Assembly (NCBI RefSeq): GCF_008329535.1
Contig: NZ_NPKR01000010.1
Coordinates: 62,001-126,000, forward strand
Direction: 5' to 3'
Length of the DNA stretch: 64,000 nucleotides
Source of the DNA: Mycolicibacterium sp. P1-18
GTDB taxonomy: Bacteria > Actinomycetota > Actinomycetes > Mycobacteriales > Mycobacteriaceae
Shown: piece after piece, positions 1 through 8,206 of the stretch
How the letters are laid out: each line of letters begins with the position of its first letter
How positions within the stretch are numbered: the first letter of the stretch is position 1
Notes under the pieces: generated by a model
Told to the model about the DNA's origin: nothing
What the model saw: the letters and a program-made list of their open reading frames with translations, nothing else
Databases searched by the model: none
Translations under genes and position numbers: made by a program

Positions 1-421
1 GGTCGACGCCGCCGCGGTGCGTCGGTACCACTCCGGCAAGGCGGAGATCAAGGGCTGGGACATCGCCGACATGGCGGTCACCGGTGACGTCTCGGGTGCT
101 GCCGAGGCGTTGCGGTGGGCGATGATCAGCGGGGAACCGCACGTCGTGCTGGCCGACGCGCTGGCCGAGGCCGTCCATGCCATCGCGCGAATTGGACCGC
201 AATCAGGGAGCGCGTACCAGTTGGCGAGCGAACTGGGGATGCCGCCGAAGCGGGTGGAGAAGGTGCAGAGGCAGTCCAGGCGGTGGACGCGGGACTCGGT
301 GGCCGAGGCGATGCGCCTGGTGGCCGCGCTGAACGCAGACGTTAAGGGTGCAGCGGCCGACTCGAACTATGCGCTCGAGTCGGCGGTGCGGAGGGTGGCC
401 GAACTGGCCGGGGGGAAGTAG
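1..421 (+). CDS. holA: DNA polymerase III subunit delta, C-terminal part
   Basis: The frame is open from base 2, so the gene begins before the window; about 139 codons are visible. HolA is the clamp-loader subunit that binds and opens the beta sliding clamp during replication. The visible part holds RYHSGKAEIKGWDIADMAV and an all-helical C-terminal domain ending ESAVRRVAELAGGK, as expected for the delta collar domain. Its TAG stop is one base from the end of the convergent rpsT, the order known in mycobacteria (Rv2413c next to rpsT). The assignment rests on this context plus the helical tail; the AAA+ part is not visible. Confidence 0.85.
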   Translation, partial: VDAAAVRRYHSGKAEIKGWDIADMAVTGDVSGAAEALRWAMISGEPHVVLADALAEAVHAIARIGPQSGSAYQLASELGMPPKRVEKVQRQSRRWTRDSVAEAMRLVAALNADVKGAAADSNYALESAVRRVAELAGGK

Positions 422-422
422 C

Positions 423-683
423 TCAGAGCTTGTGCAGGGCCTGCGCCAGCGCGGACTTCTTGTTCGCGGCCTGGTTCTTGTGGATGACGCCCTTGCTGGC
501 GGCCTTGTCGAGCTTGCGGTTGGTCTTGGCCAGCAACTCTGCGGCCTTGTCCTTCTCACCGGCGTCGAGCGCCTCGCGGAAGCCGCGGACAGCCGTGCGC
601 AGAGCGGACTTCACCGACTGGTTGCGCAGGCGCGCGTTCTCGTTGGTGAGGATGCGCTTCTTCTGCGACTTGATGTTGGCCAC
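423..683 (-). CDS. rpsT: 30S ribosomal protein S20
   Basis: The 86-residue basic protein begins MANIKSQKKRILTNENAR, the hallmark N-terminus of bacterial S20, which binds 16S rRNA early in 30S assembly. The length is normal for the family. The start is GTG, with AAGGA about eight bases upstream on the minus strand. It converges on holA and diverges from the ATP-grasp gene across a roughly 145-base gap that must hold both promoters. Nothing is unusual in the protein. Confidence 0.97.
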   Translation of the reverse strand: MANIKSQKKRILTNENARLRNQSVKSALRTAVRGFREALDAGEKDKAAELLAKTNRKLDKAASKGVIHKNQAANKKSALAQALHKL

Positions 684-827
684 GCGTAAGTTCCTTCTGA
701 ATGTCTACTGGGTGGGATGCGCCCGGCAGGAGACCCGGCGGGCAGCGACAGATCAGGTTACCAGCGGAGCGGCTGAATCCCCAAAGCGGAGGGGCCTGGC
801 CTGCCGGAACTGGACAGTTGGGGCAGC

Positions 828-2534
828 ATGTCAGTCGTGAGCCTTCGAACCCTGCCAGCGGACGGTGCCCGAACGGGGCGCAAGACCGCGTCTACGTCCA
901 AACGTCACGAAGGTATCTTCGGCGGCTACAACGACGTCGGGAACTACTCCAAGGCGTTCGACGAGATGTTCGACGCGCAGGGCAACGTCCGCGGGCCGTA
1001 CAAGGGCATCTTCAACGAACTCAACCCGTCCGACGCCTCCGAGCTGGCCGCGCGGTCCGAGGCGCTGGGCCGCGCGTTCGTCGACCAGGGCATCACCTTC
1101 TCGTTGTCGGGGCAGGAACGGCCCTTCCCACTGGACCTGGTGCCCCGCGTCATCTCCGCGGCCGAGTGGTCCCGCCTCGAACGCGGCATCAAGCAGCGCG
1201 TCAAGGCGCTGGAGATGTTCCTCGACGACATCTACGGCGAGCAGGAGATCCTGCGCGACGGCGTCATTCCCCGCCGGCTGATCACCTCGTGCGAGCACTT
1301 CCACCGCGAGGCGGCGGGCATCGTCCCGCCCAACGGCGTGCGCATCCACGTCGCGGGCATCGACCTGGTGCGCGACGGGCAGGGCACCTTCCGGGTCCTC
1401 GAGGACAACCTGCGGTCCCCGTCGGGCGTCTCCTACGTCATGGAGAACCGCCGCACGATGGCGCGGGTCTTCCCGAACCTGTTCGCCACCCACCGCGTGC
1501 GTGCGGTCGGCGACTACTCCTCGCACCTGCTGCGCGCGTTGCGCAACGCCGCCGCCTCCAACGAGGCCGATCCCACGGTCGTGGTGCTCACCCCGGGTGT
1601 GTACAACTCCGCGTACTTCGAGCACTCGCTGCTGGCACGGCAGATGGGTGTCGAGCTGGTCGAGGGCCGCGACCTGTTCTGCCGGGACAACACCGTCTAC
1701 ATGCGCACCACCGAGGGCGACCGCCAGGTCGACGTCATCTACCGCCGCATCGACGACGAGTACCTCGACCCCATGCACTTCAAGCCCGACTCGGTGCTCG
1801 GCGTCGCCGGGATCCTCAACGCCGCGCGCGCCGGCAACGTGGTGATCTCCAGCGCGGTCGGCAACGGCGTCGGCGACGACAAGCTGGTGTACTGCTACGT
1901 CCCGACGATCGTCGAGTACTACCTCGGCGAGAAGTTGTCGCTGGCCAACGTCGACACGTTCAGGTGCTGGCTCGACGACGAGCGCGAGGAGGTGCTCGAC
2001 CGCATCGACGAGCTCGTCATCAAGCCCGTCGAGGGCTCGGGCGGCTACGGCATCGTCTTCGGCCCGAGCGCCACCGAGAAGGAGCTGGCGGCGATCACGA
2101 AGAAGGTCCGCGCCGATCCGCGTGGCTGGATCGCCCAGCCCGTCGTGCAGCTCTCCACGGTGCCGACGCAGATCGGCGACGAGCTGGCGCCGCGGCACGT
2201 CGACCTGCGACCGTTCGCGGTCAACGACGGTGACGACGTCTGGGTGCTGCCGGGTGGACTCACGCGCGTCGCGCTGCCCGAGGGCTCGCTGGTGGTGAAC
2301 TCCAGTCAGGGTGGCGGCTCGAAGGACACCTGGGTGCTGGCGTCGCGGACGTCGGTGGCCGATCGCGAGCTCGCGGCCGCGGAAGTCGTTCGCGCGCTTC
2401 CCAAGCCGAAGCCGGCCAAGGAACGCAACGGCGACGGGCCCGCCCAGACGCAGAAGCAGTCCCAGGCGCTCGGACCCCTCGAGGGCCAGCAGGAGCAGCA
2501 GCAACAGCAGCAGCAGCAGCAGGCGGTGAACTGA
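828..2534 (+). CDS. Circularly permuted ATP-grasp type 2 protein (Rv2411c family)
   Basis: A 568-residue protein of the circularly permuted ATP-grasp family (former DUF404/DUF407), proposed carboxylate-amine/peptide ligases of unknown substrate. Visible motifs are the nucleotide-binding stretch LVIKPVEGSGGYGIVFGP and the conserved LEDNLRSPSGVSYVMENRR. The C-terminus (from about residue 520) is low complexity and ends in a run of nine glutamines from a CAG tract. Its TGA shares a base with the ATG of the alpha-E gene, and a transglutaminase-like gene follows, so the three are co-translated. The triad is conserved in bacteria and predicted to tag or cross-link peptides; no reaction is proven. 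The ATG at 828 has only a weak ribosome site. Confidence 0.9.
   Translation: MSVVSLRTLPADGARTGRKTASTSKRHEGIFGGYNDVGNYSKAFDEMFDAQGNVRGPYKGIFNELNPSDASELAARSEALGRAFVDQGITFSLSGQERPFPLDLVPRVISAAEWSRLERGIKQRVKALEMFLDDIYGEQEILRDGVIPRRLITSCEHFHREAAGIVPPNGVRIHVAGIDLVRDGQGTFRVLEDNLRSPSGVSYVMENRRTMARVFPNLFATHRVRAVGDYSSHLLRALRNAAASNEADPTVVVLTPGVYNSAYFEHSLLARQMGVELVEGRDLFCRDNTVYMRTTEGDRQVDVIYRRIDDEYLDPMHFKPDSVLGVAGILNAARAGNVVISSAVGNGVGDDKLVYCYVPTIVEYYLGEKLSLANVDTFRCWLDDEREEVLDRIDELVIKPVEGSGGYGIVFGPSATEKELAAITKKVRADPRGWIAQPVVQLSTVPTQIGDELAPRHVDLRPFAVNDGDDVWVLPGGLTRVALPEGSLVVNSSQGGGSKDTWVLASRTSVADRELAAAEVVRALPKPKPAKERNGDGPAQTQKQSQALGPLEGQQEQQQQQQQQQAVN
2487..2522 (+). repeat. CAG trinucleotide tract encoding poly-glutamine
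   Basis: Twelve consecutive codons at the 3' end of the ATP-grasp gene read Q-Q-E followed by nine Q, ten of the eleven glutamine codons being CAG and one CAA. The tract lies eight codons or fewer from the stop, outside the catalytic fold. Such a run can change length in frame by slippage without harming the enzyme. Confidence 0.9.
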
Positions 2535-3511
2535 TGCTGGCACGCAACGCGGAATCGCTGTACTGGATCGGCCGCTACGTCGAGCGCGCCGACGACACGG
2601 CCCGCATCCTCGACGTCACCGTCCACCAACTCCTCGAAGACTCCAGCGTCGACCCCGATCAGGCGTCGCGCACGTTGTTGAAGGTGCTGGGCATCAAACC
2701 GCCGAAGACCGAGCTCGACCTGTGGTCGCTGACCGACCTCGTCGCGTTCAGCCGGGACACCGAAGGTGGCTGCTCGATCGTCGACTCGATTTCCGCGGCC
2801 CGTGAAAATGCGCGCGGCGCACGGGAAGTCACCTCGACCGAGATCTGGGAGTGCCTCAACACCACCTACAACGCGCTGCCCGAACGCGAGCGTGCCGCCC
2901 GACGCCTGGGGCCGCACGAGTTCCTGTCCTACATCGAGGGCCGCGCGGCGCAGTTCGCCGGGCTGGCCGACTCGACGCTGTCCCGCGACGACGGCTACCG
3001 GTTCATGGTGCTGGGGCGGGCGATCGAGCGCGTCGACATGATCGTGCGGCTGCTGCTCTCGCGCGTGGGCGACAGCGCGTCCTCGCCGGCGTGGGTGACG
3101 GTGCTGCGATCCGCCGGTGCCCACGACACGTACCTGCGGACCTACCGCGGCGTGCTCGACGCCGGCCGGGTGGTCGAGTTCATGATGCTCGACCGGCTCT
3201 TCCCGCGCTCGGTGATGTACTCGCTGCGGCTCGCCGAACACAGCCTCGACGAGCTGCACCACCGCAGGCTCAACCGCGTCGGCGCGACCGCCGAGGCGCA
3301 GCGTCTACTCGGCCGTGCCCGTAGCGAATTGGAGTTCCTGCGGTCCGGGGTGCTGCTGGAATCCCTCGACGAACGGCTCGGGGCGCTGCAGGTCACCTGC
3401 GCCGAGGTCGGCGAGGCCCTGGCGCAGGAGTACTTCTACTCGGCACCGTGGGTCGCCTGGACCGACGCGGGTCGCAACGGTTCGCTGGTCATCGAAGAGG
3501 GCGAGGTCTGA
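2534..3511 (+). CDS. Alpha-E domain protein (DUF403, Rv2410c family)
   Basis: The 325-residue mostly helical protein begins MLARNAESLYWIGRYVERAD, the signature N-terminus of the alpha-E (DUF403/COG2307) family. These proteins always travel with circularly permuted ATP-grasp and transglutaminase-like partners; their biochemical role is unknown, perhaps as a scaffold or processing partner for the ligase product. The start overlaps the upstream stop by one base, and the transglutaminase start is one base after its own stop. There is no signal peptide or membrane segment, so it is probably cytoplasmic. Confidence 0.9.
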   Translation: MLARNAESLYWIGRYVERADDTARILDVTVHQLLEDSSVDPDQASRTLLKVLGIKPPKTELDLWSLTDLVAFSRDTEGGCSIVDSISAARENARGAREVTSTEIWECLNTTYNALPERERAARRLGPHEFLSYIEGRAAQFAGLADSTLSRDDGYRFMVLGRAIERVDMIVRLLLSRVGDSASSPAWVTVLRSAGAHDTYLRTYRGVLDAGRVVEFMMLDRLFPRSVMYSLRLAEHSLDELHHRRLNRVGATAEAQRLLGRARSELEFLRSGVLLESLDERLGALQVTCAEVGEALAQEYFYSAPWVAWTDAGRNGSLVIEEGEV

Positions 3512-3512
3512 C

Positions 3513-4352
3513 ATGTGGCGCATGCGAGTGATTCACGCAACCGGCTACGCCTACAAGTCGCCGGTCACCGCGTCGTTCAACGAAGCCCGTCTGACCCCGC
3601 GGTCGGACTCGCGGCAGAACGTCGTCCTCAACCGCATCGAGACGGTGCCCGCCACGCGTTCCTACCGCTACGTGGACTACTGGGGAACGGCGGTCACGGC
3701 GTTCGATCTGCACGCTCCGCACGCCGAGCTCGAGGTAACGGCGTCCTCGGTCGTCGAGACCGACAAGGGCGAGGTCCCCGAGGAGAAGCTCACGTGGGAG
3801 GACCTGGATTCCCCGGCCGTGAAGGACAAGTTCGACGAGTACCTGAGCCCGTCGGAGTTCACCCCCAGCAGTCGGCGCCTGACCCGCGTCGGTGAGCGCA
3901 TCGCGAAGTACCACGATCCGCAGCAGGCCGTGATCGAGGCGGCTCAGTGGGTGCACACCGAACTTGCCTACGTGCCGGGCACCACCGGCGTGCACTCCTC
4001 GGGTCTCGACGCGCTTCGCGAGGGCAAGGGCGTCTGCCAGGACTTCGCACACCTTACGCTGATCGTGTTGCGCAGCATGGGAATTCCCGCCCGCTACGTC
4101 TCGGGGTATCTCCATCCCAACGCGAAGGCGAAGGTGGGGGACACCATCGACGGGCAGAGTCACGCCTGGATCCAGGCGTGGACGGGCGGCTGGTGGCACT
4201 ACGACCCCACCAACGACAAGGAAATCAACGAGCAGTACATCAGCGTCGGCGTGGGTCGCGACTACCACGACGTGACGCCGCTCAAGGGCATCTACTCGGG
4301 TGAGGGGTCCACCGACCTCGACGTCATCGTGGAGATCACCCGGCTGGCCTAG
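3513..4352 (+). CDS. Transglutaminase-like cysteine protease family protein (Rv2409c family)
   Basis: A 279-residue protein with an N-terminal beta domain (MWRMRVIHATGYAYKSPV) and a transglutaminase-like papain fold. The catalytic triad is visible: Cys in GKGVCQDFAHLTL, His in GQSHAWIQAW, Asp in HYDPTND. The family catalyses amide transfer or hydrolysis and, by context, may act on the product of the two upstream genes. The start was set at ATG 3513, one base after the alpha-E stop, because the longer frame (from 3315) lies inside that gene; a second in-frame ATG is three codons on. Its 3' end overlaps the convergent RNase Z gene by 17 bases. Confidence 0.92.
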   Translation: MWRMRVIHATGYAYKSPVTASFNEARLTPRSDSRQNVVLNRIETVPATRSYRYVDYWGTAVTAFDLHAPHAELEVTASSVVETDKGEVPEEKLTWEDLDSPAVKDKFDEYLSPSEFTPSSRRLTRVGERIAKYHDPQQAVIEAAQWVHTELAYVPGTTGVHSSGLDALREGKGVCQDFAHLTLIVLRSMGIPARYVSGYLHPNAKAKVGDTIDGQSHAWIQAWTGGWWHYDPTNDKEINEQYISVGVGRDYHDVTPLKGIYSGEGSTDLDVIVEITRLA

Positions 4353-5178
4353 GGGTCACCTCCACGCGGTGCAGGTCGTCGCCGAGCTCGACCCTGCCGT
4401 CGAAGGCGGTCGCGGCCAACGCCCGCCAGTCGTCCTCCCGGCCGGGAGTCAGCGGCGGGACGTAGTGCGTCAGGATGAGCGTTCCGACGCCGGCCCGGGC
4501 GGCGGTGGCCGCGGCCTGCTCGACCGAGGAGTGATAGTCGAGGATGTCGCGCAGGCGCTGGTTGGGCACCAGTGCAACCAGGTCCTTGCGAATCACGGTG
4601 TGCACCAGCGCATCCGCGCCTGCGGCCAGGGCGTCCAAGGTCGCGCACGGCACCGAGTCGCCGGCCACCACCACCGACGCACCGCCGAACTCGACGCGAA
4701 AGCCGATGGTCGGCTCGACGGGGCGGTGATCGGTGGGCCCCACCGAGATGCGCACGCCGTCGCGACCCCACACCACGCCGTCCGTCACCTCCTCCACCTC
4801 GACGCTGGGCGGCTCGGTGATGTCGGCGTGGTGGCCGACGCGGTAGCCGATGTCCGGTGCGAGCGCCGCGAGGGTCGCCTCCACGACGGCGGCGGTCCCT
4901 GGTGGTCCGATGACGCGCAGGGTGGTGCGGGTGAACGTGGTCACCCACCGCGTCGTGATCACGTCCGACAGGTCGGTGATGTGATCGCTGTGCAGATGGG
5001 TCAGCAGCAGTGCGGTGACGTCCGCGGCGCCGACGCCGACGGCGGCCGCCCGCATCAGCACCCCGCGGCCTGCGTCGACCAGGAAGGTCTGACCACCCGC
5101 CCGTACCAGTGTCGCCGGACCCGCGCGGTGGGGGTCGACCATCGGACTGCCCGTGCCCAGCAGGGTTACCTCGATCAT
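4336..5178 (-). CDS. rnz: Ribonuclease Z / MBL-fold hydrolase
   Basis: The 280-residue metallo-beta-lactamase-fold protein starts MIEVTLLGTGSP and has the metal-binding motif LLLTHLHSDHITD (HxHxDH), a further Asp in VVAGDSV and His in LTHYVPP. This is the tRNase Z/ElaC family that trims tRNA 3' trailers; the M. tuberculosis counterpart is Rv2407. The start was moved 36 codons inside the open frame to MIEVTLLG because the upstream residues are basic and non-conserved. It could also be a related arylsulfatase/AtsA-like MBL protein, so the exact substrate is less certain than the fold. Confidence 0.8.
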   Translation of the reverse strand: MIEVTLLGTGSPMVDPHRAGPATLVRAGGQTFLVDAGRGVLMRAAAVGVGAADVTALLLTHLHSDHITDLSDVITTRWVTTFTRTTLRVIGPPGTAAVVEATLAALAPDIGYRVGHHADITEPPSVEVEEVTDGVVWGRDGVRISVGPTDHRPVEPTIGFRVEFGGASVVVAGDSVPCATLDALAAGADALVHTVIRKDLVALVPNQRLRDILDYHSSVEQAAATAARAGVGTLILTHYVPPLTPGREDDWRALAATAFDGRVELGDDLHRVEVTPRPAG

Positions 5179-5323
5179 GGCGTCATGCCTACCCGACCAA
5201 GATCGGTCCCGCTGAGGTATCGGTCGGACCGGGATGGCGCGGCTCGTGGTGCTTTTCGATAACCCATTGACTGACCGGACACACATCCATCTGACGTGCT
5301 ATTTCGTCGGCGCGCGCGGCCAC

Positions 5324-5339
5324 GAGGTTTCGATACCTC
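5324..5339. promoter_or_regulatory. Candidate TetR-type operator (16-bp near-perfect palindrome)
   Basis: GAGGTTTCGATACCTC is a 16-bp palindrome with one mismatch. Its right part, CGATACCTCA (5331-5340), is the exact reverse complement of TGAGGTATCG at 5213-5222 in the same intergenic region, so a half-site is repeated. It lies between RNase Z and the ligase operon that ends with a TetR gene, which is the likeliest protein to bind it. Binding is an inference. Confidence 0.4.
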
Positions 5340-5405
5340 ATTTACCGCGGCGAAACAGATTGGCAACAGACGGCCCATAGCGTCAAGACCGTCATCACCG
5401 GAACG

Positions 5406-5411
5406 AGGAGG
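5406..5411 (+). promoter_or_regulatory. Consensus Shine-Dalgarno placed before an ATC codon
   Basis: AGGAGG is a perfect Shine-Dalgarno. The four bases aacc separate it from ATC at 5416, in frame with the ligase. No ATG, GTG or TTG lies in that frame within a normal distance downstream; the only conventional in-frame start is GTG 5296, 110 bases before this site and without a comparable ribosome site. Confidence 0.7.
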
Positions 5412-5415
5412 AACC

Positions 5416-6774
5416 ATCGTCACCACGCCCACTGGACGGACCGCCGAGGTCGCCGAACGACTCGGCGCGGCCGGCGTCAAGTACGCGGCCATCAGCTTCG
5501 TCGACGTGCACGGCAAGCCGAAGGCGAAGATGGTGCCGCTCAACCATCTCGACCAGGCCGCCCGCGGGTCGGAGATGTTCACCGGCGCCGCCCTGGACGG
5601 CGTGCCGCAGGACGTCAACGACGACGAAGTCGCACCCCATCCCGACCTCGACGCCGCCATCATCGCTCCGTTCAATCGTGAGATTGCCTGGTTCCCCGGG
5701 GATCTCTGGGTCGGGGACACTCCGTTCGAGGCGTGCAGCCGGCAGATTCTCAAGCGGGTCACCGCAGACGCCGCCACCCTGGGGTACACCTTCAACCTCG
5801 GGATCGAGACGGAGTTCTTCCTGCTCACCGACGACCGGGTCGGCGTTCCTCAGCCGGCCAGTCCCGACGACGACCTGGCCAAGCCGTGCTACGACCTGCG
5901 GACGATGCTGCACAACTACGGGGTCGTGGACGAGATCGTCTCTGCCATGAACGAACTCGGTTGGGACGTCTACTCGTTCGACCACGAGGACGGCAACGGG
6001 CAGTTCGAGACCGACTTCACCTACACCGACGCCGTCTCGATGGCGGACCGGCTGGTGTTCTTCCGCATGATGGTCGGCGAGATCGCCCGCAAGCACGGCC
6101 TCTTCGCGTCGTGGATGCCGAAGCCGTTCGCCGATCGGACGGGAAGCGGCGCGCACTACAACATGTCGCTCGCCGACTCCGCCGGGGTGAACCTCTTCGA
6201 CGAGGGTGACGACCCCCGCGGGTGCGGACTGTCCACCCTCGGATACCAATTCACCGCGGGGGTGCTGCGCCACGCCTCGGCCATTTGCGCGGTGATCGCG
6301 CCCACGGTGAACAGCTACAAGCGACTGGTCAAGCAGGGCAGCATGTCCGGCCTCACCTGGGCGCCCATCTTCGCCTGCTACGGCGACAACAACCGCACCA
6401 ACATGCTCCGCATCCCCCGGGGCGGCGGGCGGGTCGAGTGCCGGGCAGCCGACAGTGCCAGCAATCCGTATCTCGGTGCTGCGCTCGTACTCGCGGCCGG
6501 GCTGGAGGGAATCCGGGAGGGCCTCGACCCCGGTGAGCCCAACCGTGACAACCTCTACGACGTGTCCGAGCGCGACCTCGCGGAGCGCGGCATCGGCTGG
6601 CTGCCGCGCTCCCTGGGCGAGGCGGTCGACGCCCTCGAGGCGGACCCGCTGGTGCGCAAGGTGTTCGGTGACGCGATGTTCGAGTCCTACACGAGCGAGA
6701 AGCGGGCGGAGTGGGACTCCTTCACCGCGCACGTGTCGTCGTGGGAGACCGATCGCTACCTGAGGTTCTGGTGA
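5416..6774 (+). CDS. Glutamine-synthetase-like amide ligase (GlnT / glutamine synthetase III-type)
   Basis: A glutamine synthetase fold protein of about 452 residues (from ATC 5416) or 492 (from GTG 5296). It has the family motifs LGIETEFFLL, HEDGNGQFETDF, NSYKRLV and GRVECRAADSASNPYLG. The divergent N-terminus (KYAAISFVDVHGKPKAKMVP) resembles GlnT and gamma-glutamylamide/polyamine ligases more than housekeeping GlnA. The likely reaction is ATP-dependent gamma-glutamylation of an amine. It is followed after four bases by a creatininase-family amidohydrolase and then a TetR gene, suggesting an inducible catabolic operon. The start is chosen because AGGAGG stands just ahead of 5416 and conserved sequence begins there. 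The substrate is unknown. Confidence 0.82.
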   Translation: MVTTPTGRTAEVAERLGAAGVKYAAISFVDVHGKPKAKMVPLNHLDQAARGSEMFTGAALDGVPQDVNDDEVAPHPDLDAAIIAPFNREIAWFPGDLWVGDTPFEACSRQILKRVTADAATLGYTFNLGIETEFFLLTDDRVGVPQPASPDDDLAKPCYDLRTMLHNYGVVDEIVSAMNELGWDVYSFDHEDGNGQFETDFTYTDAVSMADRLVFFRMMVGEIARKHGLFASWMPKPFADRTGSGAHYNMSLADSAGVNLFDEGDDPRGCGLSTLGYQFTAGVLRHASAICAVIAPTVNSYKRLVKQGSMSGLTWAPIFACYGDNNRTNMLRIPRGGGRVECRAADSASNPYLGAALVLAAGLEGIREGLDPGEPNRDNLYDVSERDLAERGIGWLPRSLGEAVDALEADPLVRKVFGDAMFESYTSEKRAEWDSFTAHVSSWETDRYLRFW

Positions 6775-6778
6775 TCGG

Positions 6779-7522
6779 GTGAGCCACCGCTGGGAGGAGT
6801 TGACGTCGACCGAGCTGGCGCGTCGGGTGGCGGCCGATCCCGACTGCGTCGGGCTGATCCCCGTCGGGGCCACCGAGCAGCACGGTCCCCATCTGCCGAT
6901 CGGGACCGACACGATCATCGCCGTGGCCCTCGCCGACGCCGCCGCGGGCGATCTCGCGGTCGTTCTGCCGCCGATTGCATACGGCGCCAGCTTCTTTCAC
7001 GGGACGACCCTTGCGGGCACCGTCGCCGCCAGCGGTACCGAGACCGCGGCGGCGGCGCTCCGGGTGGCCCGGGCGTGCGTGGCCTCCGGGGTGACGCGGC
7101 TGTTGTTCGTCAACGGCCACGTCGGCAACGCGGCGGCGTTGTGGATCGCGTGCGACGAATTCCGCCGGGAGTTTCCCGACGGTCGCATCGGCGTCATGCA
7201 GTGGTGGGAGCTGACGCCCGAGATCGCCGCCCATGCCACGGCCGACGCCGTGGACTGGCACGCGAACGCCGCCGAGACGTCGATGGTCATGGCGCTGCGG
7301 CCGGAACTGGTCGACGTCGACGCGCTGGCGGGGGCCGACGATCCGGACCGCACTGCGGGCACCGTCTTCCGGTATGCGCTCGCGCAGGTGTCGTCCAACG
7401 GCGTCACCGGGCATCCGTCTCGCGCCTCCGCGGAGTTCGGGACTCAACTGTGGGGCGACGTGGTCACCGCGGCCACGGAGATGGTTCGACGCGCGCACCG
7501 CGAACGCGCGCCGCTGGGCTAG
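6779..7522 (+). CDS. Creatininase-family amidohydrolase
   Basis: The 247-residue protein has the creatininase metal-binding motifs: GATEQHGPHLPIGTDT near residue 30, NGHVGN near residue 115 (the usual form is NGHGGN, so one Gly is Val here), and HANAAETSMV near residue 160. The family hydrolyses cyclic or linear amides and includes creatininase, FAPy deformylase and the mycofactocin peptidase MftE. No other mycofactocin gene is near, so MftE is unlikely. The GTG start lies four bases after the ligase stop. Together the pair could attach and remove a glutamyl or similar amide group. Confidence 0.85.
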   Translation: MSHRWEELTSTELARRVAADPDCVGLIPVGATEQHGPHLPIGTDTIIAVALADAAAGDLAVVLPPIAYGASFFHGTTLAGTVAASGTETAAAALRVARACVASGVTRLLFVNGHVGNAAALWIACDEFRREFPDGRIGVMQWWELTPEIAAHATADAVDWHANAAETSMVMALRPELVDVDALAGADDPDRTAGTVFRYALAQVSSNGVTGHPSRASAEFGTQLWGDVVTAATEMVRRAHRERAPLG

Positions 7523-7524
7523 CC

Positions 7525-8205
7525 GTGTCGACGCCACGACGTCGCGCGCCCCGCGCCGGAATCGTCGACGCCGCGACGAAGCTGTTCTCCGAGAAGGGGT
7601 ACGCGCAGACGACGATGAGCGACGTCGCCCGTGCGGCGGGTCTGCAGCAGTCGTCGTTGTACTACTGGTTCCGCAACAAGGAGCAGCTGCTGCAGGAGAC
7701 GCTGGCCGTCAACCGGGCGTCGCTGGAGTTCATCGCGGAGGTGGGGGCCGGGTCGGGCTCGCCGGCGGTGAAGCTCTACCGGCTGCTGCGCTTCGACACC
7801 ATGCAGCTCGCGCTGTCACCGATCGACTTCAACGAGATCCAGCGGATCGCCCACCGGCAGCGCGCCGACTTCCACCAGTTCTGGACGGATTACGAGCGGC
7901 TCACCCAATGGGTCGTCGACCTGCTCGGGGCGGGAATCGGCGAGGGCAAGTTCGTCGACTGTGACAGGACGCAGACCGCGGAGCTGTTGTTGTGCTTCGA
8001 CGAGGGTGCCCAGAAACGCACCCGGTTGCACGCCGATCCCGGTGACCGCACCGCCGACGCGGTCCGGGTGGGTGAGCACGTCGCCACCCTCGCCGTTCGC
8101 GGACTTCTCAAGCGTCCCAGCGATGTCGACCGCATCCGGACCCAGGCCCGCGCGTTCGACGACGTGGCCGTCGCGCTGCGCGGGACGCGTCCCGTCGAGG
8201 GCTGA
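7525..8205 (+). CDS. TetR family transcriptional regulator
   Basis: The 226-residue protein has an N-terminal TetR helix-turn-helix: IVDAATKLFSEKGYAQ followed by TTMSDVARAAGLQQSSLYYW, then a variable helical ligand domain. The GTG at 7525, two bases after the amidohydrolase stop, is the start; the longer frame upstream lies inside that gene. As last gene of the ligase operon it probably controls it, perhaps through the palindrome at 5324-5339. The inducer is unknown. Confidence 0.92.
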   Translation: MSTPRRRAPRAGIVDAATKLFSEKGYAQTTMSDVARAAGLQQSSLYYWFRNKEQLLQETLAVNRASLEFIAEVGAGSGSPAVKLYRLLRFDTMQLALSPIDFNEIQRIAHRQRADFHQFWTDYERLTQWVVDLLGAGIGEGKFVDCDRTQTAELLLCFDEGAQKRTRLHADPGDRTADAVRVGEHVATLAVRGLLKRPSDVDRIRTQARAFDDVAVALRGTRPVEG

Positions 8206-8206
8206 G

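Noticed and set aside
701..2233. Long open frame of 510 codons on the plus strand, and another of 570 on the minus strand (831-2543)
   Set aside because: Both shadow the ATP-grasp gene. Their products are Arg/Pro/His-rich without domains, as expected from high-GC alternate frames.
6779..7522. Mycofactocin peptidase MftE
   Set aside because: The creatininase fold fits, but no mftA, mftB, mftC, mftD or mftF gene is near, and the partner is a glutamine-synthetase-like ligase.
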